This document shows, piece after piece, positions 9,541 through 16,143 of a stretch of 33,231 nucleotides of DNA. Source of the stretch: JBCBAP01 sp038532435 (GTDB lineage Bacteria > Pseudomonadota > Alphaproteobacteria > Rhodobacterales > Rhodobacteraceae). Position 1 is the first letter of the stretch. The number at the start of each line of letters is the position of its first letter. The translations under genes were made by a program, and so were the position numbers. The stretch is taken from contig JBCBAP010000040.1 of NCBI GenBank assembly GCA_038532435.1, positions 1 to 33,231 on the forward strand. The letters are read 5' to 3'. The notes below the pieces were generated by a model. It ran no database searches, had not been told where the DNA came from, and worked only from the letters and a program-made list of their open reading frames with translations.

Positions 9541-9581
9541 AGCCTCCGGCGGGGATATTTGTGGCCAGAAGAAAATGGGGG
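9541..9581. repeat. Probable dispersed intergenic element of Rhodobacterales
   Basis: The stretch beginning GCCTCCGGCGGGGATATTT at 9542, followed by a GGCCAGAAGAAAATGG segment, resembles a short element I recall from many intergenic regions of Rhodobacteraceae genomes (GCCTCCGGCGGGxxTATTT...). It lies between the convergent usp and eno genes, where such elements are common. Only one copy is in this window, so repetition is recalled knowledge, not something visible here. Confidence 0.4.
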
Positions 9582-9614
9582 TGCACGCCCGGCCCCTCCC
9601 GTCGGTTTACCGGG

Positions 9615-10892
9615 TCAGCTGCGGAGGATCGAGGTGCCTGCATAGATCGCCGCGTCGCCCAGTTCCTCCTCGATGCGGATGAGCTGGTTGTACTTGGCGA
9701 GCCGGTCGGACCGTGCGAGCGAACCCGTCTTGATCTGTCCGCAGTTCAGCGCCACCGCAAGGTCAGCGATCGTCGCGTCCTCGGTCTCCCCGGACCGGTG
9801 GGACATGACAGATGTCATGCGCGCGCGGTGGGCCATCTCGACCGCCTCCAGGGTCTCCGTCAGGCTGCCGATCTGGTTGACCTTGACGAGGATCGAGTTG
9901 CCCGCACCCATCTCGATGCCGGTGGCGAGGCGCGTTGAGTTGGTGACGAAAAGATCGTCGCCGACGAGCTGGCAGCGGTCGCCGATCTTCTGCGTCAGCA
10001 GGGTCCACCCCTCCCAGTCATCCTCGGACATGCCATCCTCGATGGAGATGATCGGGTAATCGTCGACGAGGGCCGCGAGATAGTCCGCGTTTTCCGCCGC
10101 GGTCAGGGTCTTGCCTTCGCCGGAAAGGACGTAGGCGCCATCCTTGTAGTACTCGGTCGCGGCGCAATCGAGGGCGAGGTAGATGTCGGTGCCCGGCGCG
10201 TACCCTGCCTTCTCGATCGAGGCCATGATGAAGTCGAGCGCGTCGCGGGTGGAGGAAAGGTTCGGCGCGAAGCCGCCCTCGTCGCCGATGCCCGTGTTGT
10301 GGCCCGCCGCGCTCAGCTCCTTCTTGAGCGTGTGGAACACTTCGGAGCCCATGCGCACCGCCTCCCGGATCGAGGTGGCGGCGACAGGCATGATCATGAA
10401 CTCCTGGATGTCGATCGGATTGTCCGCGTGTTCCCCCCCGTTGATGATGTTCATCATCGGGACGGGCAGGGTGCGCGCCGAGGTGCCGCCCACGTAGCGG
10501 TAGAGCGGCTGGCCGAGCGCGTCTGCCGCGGCCTTCGCGACCGCAAGGCTCACGCCGAGGATGGCGTTGGCCCCGAGCCTGCCCTTGTTCTCCGTCCCGT
10601 CGAGCCGGATCATGGCGTCGTCGATCATCACCTGCCGGGTCGCATCAAGGCCGAGCAGGGCCTGGGCGATCTCCCCGTTCACGCTGTCGACCGCCTGCAG
10701 CACGCCCTTTCCCTTGTAGCGGGTTGCGTCGCCGTCGCGCAGCTCCACCGCCTCATGGGCGCCGGTGGAGGCGCCCGAAGGCACCGCGGCCCGGCCCATC
10801 GCTCCGCTTTCCAGGATCACGTCGACTTCCACGGTGGGGTTGCCCCGGCTGTCGAGAATCTCGCGCGCGGAAATGTCGATTATGGCGGTCAT
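9615..10892 (-). CDS. eno: Enolase
   Basis: Enolase interconverts 2-phosphoglycerate and phosphoenolpyruvate in the lower glycolytic/Entner-Doudoroff route. The protein is 425 residues, the normal size, starting MTAIIDISAREILDSRGNPT. It shows the enolase signature region with SHRSGETEDATIADLAV, the magnesium and catalytic stretches LALDCAATEYY, SIEDGMSEDDW and GDDLFVTN, and the catalytic lysine in ILVKVNQIGSLTETL. The frame is open for 50 codons upstream of this ATG, but those residues do not resemble enolase and GAGGAC lies just before the ATG at 10892. It is monocistronic as far as visible, with a long upstream region (10893-11526). Confidence 0.97.
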   Translation of the reverse strand: MTAIIDISAREILDSRGNPTVEVDVILESGAMGRAAVPSGASTGAHEAVELRDGDATRYKGKGVLQAVDSVNGEIAQALLGLDATRQVMIDDAMIRLDGTENKGRLGANAILGVSLAVAKAAADALGQPLYRYVGGTSARTLPVPMMNIINGGEHADNPIDIQEFMIMPVAATSIREAVRMGSEVFHTLKKELSAAGHNTGIGDEGGFAPNLSSTRDALDFIMASIEKAGYAPGTDIYLALDCAATEYYKDGAYVLSGEGKTLTAAENADYLAALVDDYPIISIEDGMSEDDWEGWTLLTQKIGDRCQLVGDDLFVTNSTRLATGIEMGAGNSILVKVNQIGSLTETLEAVEMAHRARMTSVMSHRSGETEDATIADLAVALNCGQIKTGSLARSDRLAKYNQLIRIEEELGDAAIYAGTSILRS

Positions 10893-11526
10893 GGGGCAGT
10901 CCTCTTGATTGGGCGAGTCGCAATTACGCAACAGGGAAAGCGGAATTTCGGTCCCCCTACACCATCCCGGGCGCGGTGATAAGTGCGCAGTGGTTGATTG
11001 CACCTGAAAACGGACCGAACGGCCCCGAGGCGGTAAAACCAAGTTTGTCCAACTGGTTAATATTCATTTGCCACCTGAAAAACCGTGGCGATTTTGGAGA
11101 CCGCTGTGCTTGAAAGAGACCTTGCACACGCGGTGGTTGAATCTCCTAAGTTGTTATCATCGTTAAAGTTTCTAGTGGAAATTACGGCGAAATTGTGTGA
11201 TATTCATCAGGACGGTTTAGGGCATGAGTCGTCGCCAGTGAGAGTAGCTCCCCCCAGGAGCAAACATGTGTGCGAGTGAGTTGACTGTAAGCGTGCCTGA
11301 TTGAGTACCCCCCTACTAGGCTACGGTCTTACCGGTGCAGTGGTAAGATCCGGAGCGTGTGAAACTCTCTGCCAAGAACAGTTTCACACGCTCCACCACC
11401 TAGCGAGCAGTCACTAGCGCAGCCTGTGTTGAAGACCCCCCGATCTCCACGATTAAGAGAGTGCTGCCGAAATGTGGCGCGATTGGGTCTCAATAACGGT
11501 GATTTTCAGCCGCGATCTGTGCGGGT
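10893..11526. other. 634-bp gene-free region upstream of eno
   Basis: No convincing gene is present here. The part next to eno holds two copies of CACCTGAAAA (11001-11010 and 11072-11081), each preceded by TTG, and an AACCA-N12-TGGTT inverted repeat at 11037-11058; these are operator candidates for eno. From about 11040 to 11290 the DNA is clearly richer in A+T than its surroundings. GCTCC/GGAGC (about 11246-11261), a 7-bp TCTTACC/GGTAAGA hairpin (about 11327-11350) and the 15-bp inverted repeat at 11352-11394 follow. The short open frame at 11085-11279 has no ribosome-binding site or recognisable domain. The region looks like either mobile-element debris or an unrecognised structured RNA. 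Confidence 0.5.
11352..11394. repeat. Perfect 15-bp inverted repeat (terminal-repeat-like)
   Basis: GGAGCGTGTGAAACT and AGTTTCACACGCTCC are perfect reverse complements separated by 13 bases. The arm resembles the terminal inverted repeats of some insertion sequences, as I recall them (GAGCGTGTGAAA-type ends), so the unit could be two ends of an element brought together by deletion, or a miniature element. A hairpin in an RNA is the alternative; there is no T-run for a terminator. No transposase gene remains nearby. Confidence 0.5.
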
Positions 11527-12369
11527 TCAGGAGAGCTCGCCGCGCTCAATGAGCTTCATCCGGGTCCAGAGCGCATCCATTTCCTCAAGCGTCGCATCCG
11601 CCGGTCCGCGGTCTTCTGCGGCGAGCGCTGCCTCGATGCCATGGAAGCGGCGCTCGAACTTCGCATTCGCCCCGCGCAGTGCTTCTTCCGGGTCGATATC
11701 GAGATGTCGGGCGAGGTTGGCCAGCACGAAGAGGAGATCGCCCAACTCCTCCTTGCGGGCCTCGGGTGTGGGGGCGGAGACGACCTCCGCGGCCTCTTCC
11801 GCGATCTTGTCGAGCACCTTCTCGGCGGAGGCCCAGTCGAATCCAACGCGGCTTGCCCGCTTCTGCAATTTGACCGCCCGGGTCATGGGGGGCAGGGTGA
11901 CGGCGACACCGTCAAGGGCGCTTGTGGGTGTCCCGGTCTTGCCGTCACGCTCCGCCGCCTTGATCTGTTCCCAGTCCCGGGTCTGCTGGTCCGCCGTCTT
12001 ATCCCGGCTCTGATCGCCGAAGACGTGGGGATGCCGGCGGACCATCTTGTCCGCGATGACGCGCACCACATCGTCGAGGCTGAAGGTGCCTGCCTCCTCG
12101 GCCATCTGTGCGTGGTAGACGACCTGCAGCTGCAGATCGCCCAACTCGTCGCAGAGATCCGCCATGTCGCTTCGGGCGATGGCGTCGGCGACCTCGTAGG
12201 CCTCCTCGATCGTGTAGGGTGCGATCGTGTCGAAGGTCTGCACCGCATCCCACGGGCAGCCGGTGTCCGGATTCCTCAATCTGCGCATGATCTCGCGCAG
12301 CCGCGGCATGCCGCCGTCGGGATCGGTGATCAGGGGATCGGCGTCGGCGGGCGTGTCACGGTCGGTCAT
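11527..12369 (-). CDS. mazG: Nucleoside triphosphate pyrophosphohydrolase MazG
   Basis: MazG hydrolyses (d)NTPs to the monophosphate and pyrophosphate, cleaning the nucleotide pool and affecting ppGpp levels under starvation. Two tandem MazG domains are visible. The first has EEAYEVADAI and DELGDLQLQVVYHAQMAEE, the second EEAAEVVSA and KEELGDLLFVLANLARH; each provides the EExxE...ExxD magnesium-binding pattern. LRNPDTGCPWDAVQTFDT near the N-terminus is the usual opening motif of the family. An alternative GTG start at 12393 adds eight residues; neither start has a strong ribosome-binding site, and I take the first ATG (280 residues). It is convergent with nothing and divergent from the amidohydrolase gene. 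Confidence 0.93.
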   Translation of the reverse strand: MTDRDTPADADPLITDPDGGMPRLREIMRRLRNPDTGCPWDAVQTFDTIAPYTIEEAYEVADAIARSDMADLCDELGDLQLQVVYHAQMAEEAGTFSLDDVVRVIADKMVRRHPHVFGDQSRDKTADQQTRDWEQIKAAERDGKTGTPTSALDGVAVTLPPMTRAVKLQKRASRVGFDWASAEKVLDKIAEEAAEVVSAPTPEARKEELGDLLFVLANLARHLDIDPEEALRGANAKFERRFHGIEAALAAEDRGPADATLEEMDALWTRMKLIERGELS

Positions 12370-12414
12370 ATCCGGGACAGTGCGCGTAAACACGGATTCG
12401 TAAAAGAGCCTTCC

Positions 12415-12443
12415 TTGACCCCGCCCCCAATCGCCCCTTTGTT
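12415..12443 (+). promoter_or_regulatory. Possible promoter of the M20 amidohydrolase gene
   Basis: TTGACC (12415-12420) is a strong -35 element; 17-18 bp later TTTGTT/TTGTTA (12438-12444) is a weak -10. The spacing and the short leader of about 25 bases to the ATG at 12472 are reasonable. The -10 is poor, so confidence is limited. Confidence 0.35.
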
Positions 12444-12471
12444 AGTGGCACCCAGCCCAGAGGAGACATAG

Positions 12472-13641
12472 ATGCCCGTTATCAACCGGATCGCCGAATA
12501 CCACGACGAGATGAAGGCCTGGCGCCAGCACCTCCACGCGAATCCGGAGCTCGGGTACGACTGTCATGAGACGGCGGCCTACGTGGTTGACCGGCTCAAG
12601 GAGTTCGGCGTCGAGGAGATCGAGACGGGCATCGGACAGACCGGCGTTGTAGCCCTGATCCGGGGCAAAACGGACGGTCCCGTGGTCGGCTTGCGCGCCG
12701 ACATGGATGCGCTCCCGATCCAGGAGGTGCGCGACCTTCCTTACAAGTCCAAACATCCGGGAAAGATGCATGCCTGCGGCCATGACGGGCACACGACCAT
12801 GCTGCTCGGGGCGGCGAAGTACCTGGCGGAAACGCGGAACTTTGCGGGTACGGTCGCCGTGATCTTCCAGCCGGCGGAGGAGGGCGGCGGCGGCGGTCTT
12901 GCCATGTGTCAGGACGGCATGATGGAGCGTTTCGGGATCCGCGAAGTCTACGGCATTCACAATACGCCGAATGCGGATTTCGGCACGTTTTCAACCCGGT
13001 CCGGTCCGTTGATGGCGGCGGCCGACACGTTCCGCATCACGATCAAGGGGCACGGCGCCCACGCCGCCATGCCGCATCTGAGTGTCGATCCGATCCTCGT
13101 TTCCTGCCAGGTCGCGCAGGGTCTGCAGATGATCGCGGCGCGCAATGTCGATCCGCTTAAGTCGTCGGTGATCTCGATCACCACGATCAACGGCGGGTCC
13201 ACTCATAATGTGATCCCCGAGGACGCGGTCATGACGGGAACCGTCCGGACGCTCGACGCGGATGTCCGGGACATGGTTGAGGCGCGCATGGCCGAGGTGG
13301 CCGATGGCATCGCAAAGGCCCACGGCGCGACCTCGACGTTCGAATATGAGCGGGGCTACCCGGTAACGATCAACAATGCGGAGGCTGTCGCCTTCTCCGT
13401 GGGCGTGGCCGAGGGCATCGCGGGGCCGGAGCGGGTCACTGCGGACGCTGTGCCGATGATGGGCTCAGAGGATTTCTCCTACATGCTGGAAGAGCGCAAG
13501 GGCGCCTACCTCTTTCTCGGCACGGGCGGGGGCGCGGGGCTTCATCATCCAGAGTATGATTTCAACGACGAGGTGAGCCCGATCGGGGCGTCCTTCTTTG
13601 CCAAGATCGTCGAGACGGCTCTGCCCGCCGCGGCGAGCTGA
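12472..13641 (+). CDS. M20-family amidohydrolase (hippurate/N-acyl-amino acid hydrolase type)
   Basis: This 389-residue cytoplasmic metallohydrolase is of the M20D type, which removes acyl groups from N-acyl amino acids. Metal ligands and catalytic residues seen are C102 and H104 in MHACGHDGHTTM, E136/E137 in FQPAEEGGGG, H163 in GIHN, and the C-terminal histidine in LHHPEYDFND. RADMDALPI and the dimerisation-domain stretch GHGAHAAMPH are also present. GAGGAG sits six to eight bases before the ATG. It is a single gene, ending eight bases from the convergent DMT permease gene. The exact substrate (hippurate, other N-acyl amino acids, indole-acetyl conjugates) cannot be told from the sequence. 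Confidence 0.92.
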   Translation: MPVINRIAEYHDEMKAWRQHLHANPELGYDCHETAAYVVDRLKEFGVEEIETGIGQTGVVALIRGKTDGPVVGLRADMDALPIQEVRDLPYKSKHPGKMHACGHDGHTTMLLGAAKYLAETRNFAGTVAVIFQPAEEGGGGGLAMCQDGMMERFGIREVYGIHNTPNADFGTFSTRSGPLMAAADTFRITIKGHGAHAAMPHLSVDPILVSCQVAQGLQMIAARNVDPLKSSVISITTINGGSTHNVIPEDAVMTGTVRTLDADVRDMVEARMAEVADGIAKAHGATSTFEYERGYPVTINNAEAVAFSVGVAEGIAGPERVTADAVPMMGSEDFSYMLEERKGAYLFLGTGGGAGLHHPEYDFNDEVSPIGASFFAKIVETALPAAAS

Positions 13642-13649
13642 ACGTCGCC

Positions 13650-14579
13650 TCAGTCGCGCCGGTCAAGCGCGCCGGAGGCGAGCAGGACACCGCAGGCGAC
13701 GACGGCAATACCGATGGACTTGATGAGCCCGATGGGCTCATCGAGCCAGATCCAGCCGCTTATCGCCGCCATCACCGGCACGAGGGCCGCCGCCGCCGCC
13801 ACCTTCGACGGCGCTATGTTCTTCAGCGCGTAGCTGTAGGTGAGCGTCGACACGAACCCGGCCAGCACCCCCTGCATCAGCACCTGAAACGCGATGAAGG
13901 AGATCTCGGCCTCCCAGATGTTGGTGGGTGCGACGAGGCCCAGCAGGCCAAAGCCGATGGCGGGCCAGAAGGCGATCAGCATGGCCCCGTCCGCCGCGCT
14001 GAGGCCGGAAAGGCGGAAATTGACCGTGTAGTAGGCCCAGCAAATCGCGGCCACCGACACGAGCACATGTCCGCGCCATGCGCCGTCCCCCGCACGGCTC
14101 AGCACTTCCCACCCACCGACGCTCAGCGCACCGGTGAGGATCAGCGCGAAGCCTGCGATGCGGAGGTGGGAGAAGCGTTCGCCCAGCATGACGTAGGAAA
14201 GCACGGCCACGTAGAACGGCAGCATGGACGGCGCAAAGATCCCCGTATCCGCAACCGGCGCGAACTGCGCGCCGCTGGCCAGCAGACCGACGAAGAGGAA
14301 TCCCCCGGGCAGGGCGATATGGGTGATGCCTCGCAGCCCGATACCGCCGGGCAGGGGGCCGGAGCGCAGCCAGACCGGTGCGAACAGGATCGCCGCGGGT
14401 ACGAAGCGCAACAGACCCACGTCCGTGGGCGTCAGATCAGCCCGCGCCGCGGCCCGGGTGACCACCAGAAAGCTTGTCCAGATGATGAGCGTGACGACGA
14501 CCGCAGCCCAGGGCAGCCAGGGCGTGCGGGCCGCCTCACGCGGAGCAGCTTGCACCGCCGAGCACGCAGAATTTCGCAC
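13650..14579 (-). CDS. DMT-superfamily permease (two EamA domains)
   Basis: This inner-membrane transporter of about 300 residues has ten predicted hydrophobic segments in two EamA halves (about 27-160 and 170-303). Typical stretches are WTSFLVVTRAAARADLTPTDVGLLRF in the first half, the loop LPFYVAVLSYVMLGERFS, and the matching YSYALKNIAPSKVAAAAALVPVMAA with WIWLDEPIG in the second. The frame opens at a GTG (14579), with another GTG at 14555; neither has a clear ribosome-binding site, which fits coupling to the radical SAM gene that it overlaps by about 20-44 bp. Export of amino acids or small metabolites is usual for the family; here the product of the radical SAM enzyme is a possible cargo, by inference only. 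Confidence 0.88.
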   Translation of the reverse strand: MRNSACSAVQAAPREAARTPWLPWAAVVVTLIIWTSFLVVTRAAARADLTPTDVGLLRFVPAAILFAPVWLRSGPLPGGIGLRGITHIALPGGFLFVGLLASGAQFAPVADTGIFAPSMLPFYVAVLSYVMLGERFSHLRIAGFALILTGALSVGGWEVLSRAGDGAWRGHVLVSVAAICWAYYTVNFRLSGLSAADGAMLIAFWPAIGFGLLGLVAPTNIWEAEISFIAFQVLMQGVLAGFVSTLTYSYALKNIAPSKVAAAAALVPVMAAISGWIWLDEPIGLIKSIGIAVVACGVLLASGALDRRD

Positions 14580-15495
14580 AATGGGGATGGTTGAGTTTCA
14601 CGGGCCGCGCAGCCTCCGACAGGGTTGCTCCAAGCTCGAACTCGGGGGTGTAGGGCAGCAGGGTGCAGGCCAGCACCGAGGGCGCATCCGCCCCCTTCCG
14701 CTTCACCACCATGCGAGCTGACGAACACATAACTTCAGTGGGGGACTTGTCGAGAATCCCCCAGCACGCGGTCGTGATTTCGGGCACGTCCACGGTCTCG
14801 TCCATCTCGGGAAAGAGGACCGTCGCCCCCGGATTGGCCGCGTCGATGTCAAACCCTTCGCGGGCGAACAGGGCGCGATAACCCTCCCGGCTTTCCGCGT
14901 CCGTGTCGCCCCAAAGCGTGCGCCCGGCGACGGCCATGGTCAGCCCCGCATCCCGGATCCAGCGCATGCCGGCGAGGGTCTTTTCGTAGGCCCCGCTGCC
15001 GCGCTCCTCGTCGTGACAGTCCGCGCGGAAGTGATCGAGGGACACGCGCAGGGTCAGCTTGCCCGGATGGGCCGCGTGCAACCGCTGCAGCCCCGTTTGC
15101 ACCCGGGGGCGCATCATCGGCTGCATCGCATTGGTCAGGATTAGCACCTCGAACCCCGCATCGAGCGCCCGCTCCGCGATCTCGATCATCTGCGGGTTCA
15201 TGAAGGGTTCACCCCCGGTGAAACCGATTTCGCGGACCGGCCAGCCGAGTGCCGCAATCTCGTCGAGATAGGTGCTCACCTCATCTGCGGTGATGTAGAC
15301 GAGCCGATCGTTGGTCGGGCTCGACTCGATGTAGCAGTTCACACAGGTGATGTTGCAGAGCGTGCCGGTGTTGAACCAGATCGTCTCGGGATTTGTTAGC
15401 GCGACTTCGGCGCGTGCCTCGCCCTTCGCGGTCAGATCCGGATCCTCAAACTTGCCCAGAGGGCGCATCCGATCGGCGGGCAGCAGGCTATTCAT
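14536..15495 (-). CDS. Radical SAM protein with C-terminal cysteine-rich (SPASM-like) region
   Basis: This 319-residue protein has the radical SAM cluster motif CNITCVNC (C47, C51, C54), so an oxygen-sensitive [4Fe-4S] enzyme generating 5'-deoxyadenosyl radicals is expected. EIGFTGGEPFMNP is the conserved SAM-binding GGE stretch, and LRVSLDHFRADCHDE follows as the barrel's later strand. The C-terminal third is rich in cysteine (TACWGI, EVMCSS, LACTLL and HPHCAKFCVLGGASCSA), suggesting one or more auxiliary clusters as in SPASM or twitch proteins. GGAGA precedes the ATG. It is transcribed with the overlapping DMT permease. No precursor peptide gene is obvious downstream; the 28-residue frame at 15686-15772 lies just upstream on the same strand. 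The substrate is unknown. Confidence 0.85.
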   Translation of the reverse strand: MNSLLPADRMRPLGKFEDPDLTAKGEARAEVALTNPETIWFNTGTLCNITCVNCYIESSPTNDRLVYITADEVSTYLDEIAALGWPVREIGFTGGEPFMNPQMIEIAERALDAGFEVLILTNAMQPMMRPRVQTGLQRLHAAHPGKLTLRVSLDHFRADCHDEERGSGAYEKTLAGMRWIRDAGLTMAVAGRTLWGDTDAESREGYRALFAREGFDIDAANPGATVLFPEMDETVDVPEITTACWGILDKSPTEVMCSSARMVVKRKGADAPSVLACTLLPYTPEFELGATLSEAARPVKLNHPHCAKFCVLGGASCSA

Positions 15496-15555
15496 GGACG
15501 TCTCCGCAACAAACTGGCTGCGGTTGGACCTATTCCGCAGACGCGCTCAAAGCCA

Positions 15556-15576
15556 GCAAACAATTCTTACGTTTGC
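15556..15576. promoter_or_regulatory. Inverted repeat upstream of the radical SAM gene
   Basis: GCAAAC (15556-15561) and GTTTGC (15571-15576) form a 21-bp dyad about 60 bp before the radical SAM start codon. The size and place suit a repressor operator of the LacI or TetR kind. No regulator gene lies beside it, and the match is only six bases per arm. Confidence 0.3.
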
Positions 15577-15623
15577 GTGAGGTCGCGCCTGAAATGTTCT
15601 GTATTCTCCGCCCGTTGGCAAGA

Positions 15624-15695
15624 GGGTGCTGCGAAACAGGTCGAACAGCACCCGCGCCGGGCAGTCAAGGAGACGAAGGGCGCGGTCAGGCGCCC
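15624..15695 (-). terminator. Two tandem hairpins after the micropeptide frame
   Basis: Reading on the minus strand, the first hairpin GGGCGC/GCGCCC (15678-15695) spans the stop codon of the 28-residue frame and is followed by TTCGTCT. The second, GGGTGCTG/CAGCACCC (15624-15653, 14-base loop), is followed by TCTTG. Neither has a full T-run, but the tandem arrangement suggests termination or mRNA protection between the micropeptide and the radical SAM gene. Confidence 0.45.
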
Positions 15696-15772
15696 GTCAT
15701 GATCAGCAGACCGGTCCCAACAACGACAAGAGCGACAGTCACGCGCAGCAGTCTGATTCCATAGAGTTGCAT
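15686..15772 (-). CDS. Putative 28-residue single-span membrane peptide
   Basis: This short frame starts ATG CAA CTC and is preceded by a purine-rich GAGAGGGG about eight bases upstream. It encodes MQLYGIRLLR followed by a hydrophobic run from about residue 11 to 28 that includes VALVVVGTGLLIM. Two arginines (7 and 10) before the hydrophobic run would hold the N-terminus in the cytoplasm, so a one-span inner-membrane peptide is likely. The stop codon lies within a GC-rich hairpin and a second hairpin follows, as for a short monocistronic message. It sits between the radical SAM gene and tRNA-Gly. I do not recognise the family. Support is the ribosome-binding site, composition and flanking terminators, not homology. 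Confidence 0.45.
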   Translation of the reverse strand: MQLYGIRLLRVTVALVVVGTGLLIMTGA

Positions 15773-16025
15773 CGAAATTTCCCCTCTCGATCCTCTTCTC
15801 CGTGCGCCATCGGCATCACGAACGCTCCCCCGAGCGCGCAGCGAGGATCCCCCAAACGATCCTTGTCACCGCAGTGTTGCCAAACGGTTTACGAACGCCG
15901 CATGCATCTGCGGATAGTCTGGACGTTAGATCTCGGATGTAGCCGCAATCGGACCGGAATTGGGCGATTGTGAGGCTCACATGCCGACGGGTAACGTCAG
16001 ACCGATTTGACAACTCTAAGGCGAC
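15773..16025. other. Intergenic DNA between the micropeptide frame and tRNA-Gly
   Basis: I see no convincing gene in these 253 bases. A minus-strand frame runs through here (stop near 15816) but overlaps the tRNA, has no ribosome-binding site and encodes no recognisable domain. The tRNA transcript may terminate here, and the promoter of the micropeptide should lie here; I could not identify either with confidence. Confidence 0.4.
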
Positions 16026-16101
16026 TGGAGCGGGCGATGGGGCTCGAACCCACGACATCCAGCTTGGGAAGCTGGCACTCTACCAACTGAGTTACGCCCG
16101 C
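16026..16101 (-). tRNA. tRNA-Gly (anticodon CCC)
   Basis: The minus strand folds as a full cloverleaf of 73 bases plus an encoded CCA: acceptor GCGGGCG/CGCCCGC, D arm ACTC-GAGT, anticodon stem CCAGC/GCTGG around the loop TTCCCAA, and T arm GTGGG-TTCGAGC-CCCAT. The anticodon CCC reads GGG glycine codons. The CCA end is the TGG at 16026-16028 on the plus strand. Confidence 0.96.
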
Positions 16102-16143
16102 GCGGCGAGAGGGATACGCCGCGCGGGAGGGGAGGTCAAGCGC

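Noticed and set aside
11085..11279. 64-codon plus-strand frame upstream of eno
   Set aside because: No ribosome-binding site, no homology that I recognise and no neighbouring partner. Kept only as part of the unexplained region.
11286..11300. GTAAGCGTGCC string as an IS66 left end
   Set aside because: There is no matching right end and no transposase in the window, so it cannot be called as an element. Mentioned only as a clue.
15816..16058. 80-codon minus-strand frame upstream of the micropeptide
   Set aside because: It overlaps tRNA-Gly, lacks a ribosome-binding site and encodes no known domain.
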